The notes below the pieces were generated by a model, which saw only the letters and a program-made list of their open reading frames with translations, searched no databases and was not told where the DNA came from. A stretch of 64,000 bases of DNA from Limnanthes douglasii subsp. nivea. Its lineage: Eukaryota; Streptophyta; Magnoliopsida; Brassicales; Limnanthaceae. The position numbers and the translations under genes were made by a program. Below, piece by piece: positions 57,375 through 64,000 of the stretch (positions are counted from its first letter, which is position 1; the number at the start of each line of letters is the position of its first letter). The stretch lies in assembly GCA_036936605.1 (NCBI GenBank), contig JAUPFV010000001.1, positions 168,168,643 through 168,232,642 of the forward strand, read 5' to 3'.

Positions 57375-58070
57375 CCAAATAATTATATGTATTATTAAAC
57401 CTCATTTTTGTAGCTAAAAGTTAATTATATTGAAATTAGAATGAAAATTTACAAGGCACATGGCCCATTGGAGTGAGTTTTAAAGTCTAAATACGGTAAT
57501 TGAGCATGAAATTCAATTAGCCTCAATACGAAAAAAATAGCCCAACTTAGACTACTTCTCCTTGAGCTTGAAGAAATTACAAATTAATTGCAATTGGGTA
57601 ACGATGAGATTTTTAAAGAAAAGTGATCCTTTTTCATGAAGGTAAGAACACTGATTTTTTTTACTTTATTTCTCGAAGCCTTATCTATCCATATTTGGTG
57701 ATTGTTTTGAGGTTTCATGCATAAATGGCAAAAAAAACCTCTAAGGTAGATCATGATTAGAGTCTTGAGTAATTAAAAATGACTTAGGTGAATGGTTTTT
57801 TCAATTTGATTGATGCCTTTTTTCTTAAATTAAGCTCCTAAAATGAAGCTTTTAGTTCTTTATTATGAACCTATTCATGGAAGATTTATTTGTAAAAGCC
57901 AAGGAACCATGGATTTATTCAGCTTAAGTTCTGAAACAAATCTGCTTATTGGTGTGGATTTAATATGGTTCCTAGATAAAAATAGAGAGAAATAGTTTCT
58001 AGAGAGAGAAAATCAAGAAGTGAAAGTAGTTTGATCTCAAAAGTCAGAATCCTTTATTCGTTCAGCTTTG
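57375..58070. other. AT-rich intergenic DNA
   Basis: No gene seen. A TAGAGAGAGAAAATC stretch near 58000 resembles parts of the chromovirus LTR that follows but does not align beyond that. Confidence 0.4.
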
Positions 58071-58574
58071 TGTCACGAGCTTAGATTTTGACAAACTCGT
58101 GAGACACTTGAACTCTTCAAGTTAGCCTAAAAGATTGAAGGAGTGGGACACTTAGAGCTTTAGAGAGAGAAGGTGTATTATATTTCTAGAGAGAGAAAGT
58201 ACAATACTTTGATGGGTGAGGAGCAAATGAAGCTCTTCTCCGTATATAGGCTCCATGGATAGTTCTACAAGATGTTCTAGAACTATCTTTTTCCAGAACC
58301 TTCCTCTAATTACAATAAATATTTAGGTAATAAAAGAAAGTTCTATATTACAATGAAATTTCTATAATATGCTCGAATGTTCCTGAGACTTCTAGAATAT
58401 TTCATAAGTAATGTAGAGTCTTCAAGAAGCTTGCAGAGTATTCTAGAAGTTTGGGGTTTCTCTATTAATGAAAAGTCTTCCGGAATCTTCCACAACTCTC
58501 TAGGATATTCTGGATACTTCCAAGGAACCTTGCGGGCAGGTCTTTCTCTAGAAGAGATTGGGCGGGTCGTGATA
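58071..58574 (-). repeat. Chromovirus 3' LTR (left copy)
   Basis: Its ends form an imperfect inverted repeat: TGTCACGAG at one end, and GGTCGTGATA at the other. It aligns with 63392-63859 through shared blocks such as AAGTTAGCCTAAAAGATTGA and AGCTTGCAGAGTATTCTAGA. Confidence 0.88.
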
Positions 58575-58599
58575 TTATCCCCCACCAAATCTCGCGACG

Positions 58600-58780
58600 T
58601 TCTCTTCGTGGTGTGTGTGTTGAACTGATCGATGGCATCCTTGAATTACCAGAGGAAGTTTTCAGGTTCCCAAGTTACTTCGTGTACCGATGCATTCTTC
58701 CACTTTACCAAGTATTCTTTGCAAGGTGGTACACCCTTCTTTTGGAAAATACGATCGGCCAATAACTTGTCTACATCTTT
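58600..58780 (-). pseudogene. Chromodomain at the integrase C-terminus
   Basis: The minus strand reads LADRIFQK, then EYLVKWKNASVHEVTWEPEN, then a FKDAID block after a TAA in place of a glutamine codon. This is the chromodomain pattern (aromatic, EYLVKWK, TWEP). In intact elements it directs integration through histone marks. Confidence 0.8.
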
Positions 58781-59930
58781 GTCGAATGATGTGGCAATCA
58801 TGGGATGCGCACGGTTCGATTATCCTCGACTTGCATCTTCAGTGTCTTGGTGAAATGACTTTAAGCTGCTTACATGGAAGACTGGATGAATTTTCATCTT
58901 TGAAGGGAGTTCCACTCAGTAAGATGTTTTCGCCACCTTGGCTAGCATCTTGAATGGCTCTTCATACTTGCGTAATAAGACTTTGTGTAGTTGCATGGTG
59001 TAGTTGAATTGTTGAGGAAGAAGATTGAAAAACACCATGTCGTCGGCTTGGAATTCCATTTGTTTTCGCTTCTTATCCGCCTACTTTTTCATCTTTTTTG
59101 CCGCCTTTTTCAATTGGGTGCGTGCTAAGTCACTTTGATGCTGCCAACCCTTTGTGGTCTTGTATGTGTCGGGCTAGTACCTACATAAACGGTAATCAAA
59201 GTACTCAGTGTTAGAGGTTGTTGCCCAGTAGCGAGTTCGAAGGGGCTCTTCCCGGTGGACTTCGAGCATTATAGGTTGTAGGAGAATTGGGTTACGTCGA
59301 TTAATCAAGACCAAGCTCGTTGGTTGGCACTAACATATTGTCGGATGTATAGTTCTAGTAGTGCATTCATTCGTTCTGTTTGTCTATCGGATTAAGGGTG
59401 AAAGCTGGTTGAGAACTTCAGTTGGGTACCCATTAGTTTGAACAAATCCGTCCAAAATTTCCCCGTGAAGCGGACATCTCGATAAATCAAAATATTCTTC
59501 GGGATCCCCCAATACTTTACCATGTTTCGGAAGAACAATTTGGCTGCTTCGTCGGTTGTGCACGCTAATGAAGCTGCTGCAAAAGTTGCGTACTTGGTGA
59601 CTCTGTCAACCTCCACCATAATCGTTTGAAAGCCATCTGACTTAGGCAATCAAGTGATAAATTCCATCGAGACGCTCTCATATGATCTTATGGATATGAA
59701 GTGGTTCCAACAGTCCGCTTGGTTGTTTTTACTCAATCTTATCTTGTTGGCATATAAGGCACGTCCGCACATATGTCTCTACATTGTCGCAAAGTTGTGG
59801 CCAAAAAAACTTCTCGTGCACTAGGACTAATGTGCGGTGGGTGCCATGATGGTCCGCCCACCGTGAGTCATGACATTCCTTGATGATGTCTCTCCGTAAG
59901 TTGTCCCACTGAGGCACGTAGATTCTCTCA
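58780..59930 (-). pseudogene. Chromovirus integrase
   Basis: The zinc-binding region at 59917-59729 keeps its His-His-Cys-Cys set (ECHD, HHGTH, CLICQQ). The core at 59649-59392 has VEVDRVTKYATF and YRDVRFTGKFW, where the usual DRD reads YRD. The third catalytic acid and the tail lie in a decayed stretch to about 58800. Stops separate the two parts. Confidence 0.85.
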
Positions 59931-59979
59931 CAGAAGTAAAGAGTAGATCATCTTCAACCTAAAACTATCTTATCTCTCC

Positions 59980-61800
59980 TGCCTTGGTGAGCTCTACAAT
60001 ACTTTTTCATTTCGATCATTTTCCATCCCTTTCTCTATACGACCCATTAACATACTGTTAGCTTGTGTGAGATTTGCAAGTTCCTCTTTGCGACTAAGTG
60101 GATCTGCGACAACGTTTCCTTTCACTAATTTGTACTCAAGGTCATAGTCAAATTCTGCAAGGAAATCTTGCCATCCCGCTTGCTTGGGGTTTAGCTTTTT
60201 CTGTGTTTTAAAGCAACTTATCGCCACATTGTCTATCTTGACAAATAATTTTTATCTGAGGAGGTAATGTCACCACATGCGTAAACAATGAACAACCGCC
60301 GTCATCTTTTTCTCTTGTACGGTGTACCTCCGTTCCGTATCATTCAGTTTACGACTTTCAAATGAGATGGGGTGCCCTACTTGCATTAACACTCCTCATA
60401 TGGAAAAGTCTGAAGCGTCAGTGTGCACTTCAAATGGTAGGGTTGGGTCTGGAATCTTCAAGACTGGCTCTTCGATCACAACCTTTTTGAGTTCCTTGAA
60501 TGCTTTCTTAACAATGGTCAGACCGCTCCCAATTTCTTCCTTTTTCAGTAGGTCGGTCAAAGAGGCTGATTTCCGTGAGTAACCTAGGATGAACCGTTGA
60601 TAATAGTTGATAAGACCAAAAAAGATCGTAGTTCTGGTACTTTAGTTGGTGCCGTCCATTCTTGGATTGCACTGATCTTGGTTTCCGCCATCATGAGTTT
60701 CTCGTTGCTGATTTTATGGCATAGGAAAAAGACTTTCTCTTAGGCAAATGAGCACTTCTCTTCCTTAACGTACAACTCATTCTCCTTTAGGTATTGGAAA
60801 GCAGTTCGCAAGTGTTCGACATGCTCGTCCATCATCTTGCTATAAATTACTATATCATCGAGATACACCACAACAAACGTTCAAGTATGGGTGAAGAATT
60901 TTGTTCATTAATGAGCACAAGATAGTAGGCGCATTAGTTAACCCGAAGGAAATGACTAGAAACTCGTAAGCTCCATACCTTATGATGCACACCGTTTTAG
61001 GTTTGTTTCCATCCGCTATCCTGACCTGATAGTACACCGACCGTAGATCGAGTTTCGAGAAATATCTTGCATTCGTGAGTTGGTCGAAGAAGTGTGAGAT
61101 GAGTGGTAATGGATACTTTTTCTTCACGGTCACCTTGTTGAGCACCCGATACTCAATGCACAACCTCATCGACCCATATTTCTTATTTTGAAATAAACTG
61201 GTACTCTGTATGGTGCATTTGAAGGTTGGATAAACCCTGCATCTAACAAGTCTCTAAGTTGTCTCTTTATTTCTCTTAACTCTGGTGGGGATATTCGGTA
61301 TGGTGCTCTCGTGGGAGGTTTGTCGTCGGGCTCTATTTCAATGGCATGACTGATTGCTTTACGTGGTGGTAAATTCTTGGGAAGTTCTTTCGGCATCACA
61401 CATTTGAATTCTTCAAGAACTTCTTTTACCTCAATCGGGACTTCTTTAGATTGGTTATTTGGTTCTTCTTCTTTCATGGTTTCTAGGAAAGTCACATGGC
61501 CATTTTTAACCTTTTATTGAGCTGTATTGCGGATAAAACTAGCCTCTCTTTTATTTCATTAGTAACCGGGAACAGGTGTGCTGATTTTTCTCCGATTATG
61601 CACAAGGAGTCAAAGGGTGGCATGAGGATGGCCCATCGTTCAGGCATGAACTTCAATCGTAACACCATGTTAAGGTCATCCATTAGACTAATTGAAAGTT
61701 TACCTGTCCTGACCATATGTCGAGACGCATTTCCACATCCCGTGGTACGCCTTCCAATGGTTTTGTATCCAAATTTACAGCCTTTATAGTACCCCATTCT
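59980..61800 (-). pseudogene. Chromovirus protease end, reverse transcriptase, RNase H
   Basis: The protease/linker end at 61797-61492 precedes an open RT start at 61495-61166 (PPRKAISHAIEI, PPTRAPYRISPPEL). The RT centre is open at 61169-60855 ([21 protein letters not shown], split here by one frame; [12 protein letters not shown]). A one-base loss just before the catalytic block puts YLDDIVIYS out of frame near 60870-60840. RNase H and its connection run to about 60000, where DYDLEYKLVKGNVVADPLSR is seen at about 60150-60090. Confidence 0.85.
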
Positions 61801-62715
61801 CTGCTAATCTTCATAAGTCGGATTGCTTCCTTATTTGACACGAAGTTGTGTGTTGCTCATGTGTCTAAAGTGCGAGACATCTTTCCATTCACGTTGACAT
61901 CCACGAACATAAGAGTATTTTCCTTGCTTTTGGGTTTTTCCTCTTTGGCTCGGACGTTGCTCACCTGTTCTTCTTCGAACTGGATCTCCTCCACTAATGC
62001 GATAAGCTTCCCCTTTTTTAGGCAATCACAGATTCTATGATTTCCTCCGCGTATGAAGAAATTATAGTGGGACGTACCTTCTTATTTTCGATCAGGAACT
62101 TTGTCCCTTAGTGGAAAAAATCTCCTTTGGGTCTCTTGTCCCTATCGTCTCTTCCTCCACCACCTTTGTTGTAGTAGTTTCACGGGCTTCTTCCCTTTTC
62201 GTCATAATTAGCATAGTAGCTTCTAGGAATCCTTCTTTTTTCTTCATAATTAGCACGGTAGTTTATGGGACTTATTCCAATCATACTTGGGTTTGTATTT
62301 CCCACAGGTTTGGGTTTGTCTTCATAGTAAGTATTGTACAACTTCTCGGCTTTGGTTATGGCTTTGGTCAGTGTTCAGACATGTCTTCATCTAATTCTTG
62401 TTTCACCCATGATTCCGCACCGCATAAGAGATTGAAGAGCTTTTCTTCTTCGAACAGGTCGGTTAATTCTAATAACAGGTTTGTGTTTCACCCATGGTTA
62501 CGCACCGCATAAGAAACTGAAGAGATTTTCTTCTTCAAACAAGTTGGGTAATTCTAATAACAGGTTTGTATACATTTGTGTATACTCTTTTATTGAACCC
62601 GTTTGTCGAAGATATTATAATTTGGTTCTTGCTTCGTAAGCCGCGTTAACAAGATAAAAATATTTCTTTAGATCATTTGTAAAGTGTGACTATTTATTAA
62701 TAGAGCCATACCTTA

Positions 62716-63360
62716 TCAGATTTCTTCGCTCCGGAGTCTCCACCATGCTAAGGCATTATCAGTGAGAAATATTTTTGTTCTTTCTATTTTCTTCGAGTCA
62801 TCTGCCATTTTGACTTGTTTAAAATACCTCTCACAACTCCATATCAATGTGTTGATTTCTTTAGAATCTGTCTCCCCGTCATAAGATTTTTGCTTCAGAG
62901 CATCTTCTCTCGTGGTCTTGCTCATCTCGCCATTGATTGCATCCTTTTTGCATAATAATAGCTCGCCACCAAACTCCTCCGACATTCCCTTAAGTGTTGT
63001 TAATTCATTCTCAACTGAAGATAACCTAGTCGTTGTTTGTTTGAGCTTTTGCAGTTCTTATTCGACTGCCAACAACATGGCCGCGGCGACCTAACCTTCT
63101 TCTAATATTTGGGCTCATACCTCCATCTTGATAACATTTACTGCTTTGTTTACGTAACATTCTAAGGTATCTTTCCACCACTCACGAGACTCATTTGTTA
63201 AGTAATATTCCTCGGTGCGCGTAAGAAAATCGCCTACTCGCTTCTCCATGTGTACCAACCTCACTTCGATGCTCGATTGCGTATCTTTGGATATTTCCCT
63301 TTTCTTGGTTTGGCCATCAGTGCCTCTCTCTGTGGTGATGTTGTTAGATGGGTCAGCCAT
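62716..63360 (-). pseudogene. Chromovirus gag
   Basis: The likely start MADPSNN is at 63360. A first part to 63115 and a second part at 62985-62716, with YDGETDSKEINTLIWSCERYF and AWWRL, form the gag domain. A frameshift and stops separate them. The stretch 61900-62600 between gag and RT holds decayed zinc-knuckle and protease sequence. Confidence 0.8.
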
Positions 63361-63374
63361 CTCTGAGTATTGAA

Positions 63375-63390
63375 CCTGCTCTGATACCAA
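63375..63390 (-). other. Chromovirus primer-binding site
   Basis: TTGGTATCAGAGCAGG on the minus strand, one base from the right LTR, matches the initiator-methionine tRNA primer complement. Confidence 0.88.
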
Positions 63391-63391
63391 C

Positions 63392-63859
63392 TATCACGGA
63401 CTTAGATTTTGATAGGCCCGTGTGGCACTTGAACATCTTCAAGTTAGCCTAAAAGATTGAATGAGTGGGACAGTTAGAGCTTTAGAAAGAGAATATGTAT
63501 TATATTGCGAGAGAAAGAAAGTACAATACTTTGATGGGTGATGAGAAAATGAAGCTCTCTTCCTTATATAGGCTCTATGGATGATTCTAGAAGATGTTCT
63601 AAAATCATCTCTAATAAAGGAAAGTTCTAGATTACAAGGAAAGTTCAATAATATCCTAAAATGTTCTTGAGACTTCTGGAATGTTCCATAAGTAATGTAG
63701 AGTCTTCTAGAAGCTTGCAGAGTATTCTAGAAGTTTGGGGTTTCTTCATTGATGAAGAGTCTTCTGGAATCTTGCATAACTCTTTAGGATATTCTAGATA
63801 CTTCCAAGGAACCTCGCGGGCCGGTCTATCTCTAGATAGAGATTGGGTGGGTCGTGACC
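63392..63859 (-). repeat. Chromovirus 5' LTR (right copy)
   Basis: Pairs with 58071-58574. It is about 36 bases shorter, mostly from one gap near 63610, and its outermost TG/CA bases are mutated (TATCACGG at the inner end). Confidence 0.86.
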
Positions 63860-64000
63860 CTTGGACTTTATATATAGGCGCAAGGAATTAAGTATAACAA
63901 AACATGTTACACAAATGATCTAATTGCATTTACCTATACACAAAGCTCTAAATCTCTCCCACAACTATAAAATTTATCATACAAGGTTTCATTCATTTAC
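63860..64000. other. Flank right of the chromovirus
   Basis: Short AT-rich sequence, no feature seen. Confidence 0.4.

Larger units (their letters stand above)
58071..63859 (-). mobile_element. Chromovirus: Ty3/gypsy element with chromodomain, decayed
   Basis: Direct LTRs at 58071-58574 and 63392-63859 flank a minus-strand gag-pol read from right to left. An initiator-methionine primer site adjoins the right LTR. Domain order is gag, protease, RT, RNase H, integrase, chromodomain, as in chromoviruses. LTR divergence is high, and frameshifts and stops are frequent. The flanks CTTTG and CTTGG do not form a perfect duplication. Confidence 0.9.

Noticed and set aside
58377..58628. + strand ORF repeated at 63661-63891
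   Set aside because: Both copies fall in the chromovirus LTRs. The similarity comes from LTR duplication, not from a gene.
58066..63864. CTTTG / CTTGG as chromovirus target duplication
   Set aside because: One of five bases differs and the outer LTR bases are mutated, so the border is uncertain. It is too short to accept with a mismatch.

Overview
The window is nuclear DNA of a flowering plant, most likely a eudicot. It is AT-rich, holds one spliced host gene (a type 1 ACC synthase), and otherwise consists mainly of retrotransposons in many states of decay. Nothing in it looks bacterial, viral-episomal or organellar. I recognise no rRNA, tRNA or CRISPR locus.

Layout. (1) 0.37-10.5 kb: a 5'-truncated LINE (LINE-A, + strand), split inside its RNase H region by a Ty3/gypsy element of the Tat type (Tat-1, 2621-9501) that is flanked by a 5-bp GCTAG duplication. 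(2) 11.8-15.5 kb: a decayed Ty1/copia pol and gag on the minus strand (Copia-1). (3) 16.1-22.1 kb: a decayed + strand copia (Copia-2), split inside its RNase H region by a complete but dead copia (Copia-3, 17145-21768, TSD TAAAA). (4) 22.1-26.5 kb: AT-rich DNA with microsatellites and a large inverted repeat. (5) 26.5-31 kb: minus-strand Copia-4. (6) 32.86-35.33 kb: the ACS gene on the minus strand with three exons, TATA box and poly(A) signal. (7) 36.0-40.26 kb: minus-strand LINE-B with ORF1 and ORF2, whose 3' end is missing. (8) 40.85-53.66 kb: a + strand copia (Copia-5), again split in its RNase H region, by a young 10.6-kb Tat-type element (Tat-2, 43032-53596, TSD TGTTA, LTRs nearly identical). 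(9) 53.7-58.07 kb: AT-rich DNA including a terminal-inverted-repeat-like unit at 56.3-57.4 kb. (10) 58071-63859: a minus-strand chromodomain-bearing gypsy element (chromovirus) with both LTRs.

The most notable content is in Tat-2. Its gag-pol runs in one frame for 5.6 kb, interrupted only by three in-frame stop codons. Between pol and the 3' LTR it carries a second gene on the opposite strand, with its own TATA box and a clean 80-bp intron that preserves the frame, predicting a protein of about 959 residues. The older Tat-1 carries a broken copy of the same antisense gene, so it is a heritable component of this element group and not a chance ORF.

The three resolved nested insertions restore their host reading frames when the insert and one copy of the duplication are removed, so the order of events can be read directly. 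Older layers are LINE-A, Copia-2 and Copia-5. Tat-1 and Copia-3 came later. Tat-2 is the most recent.
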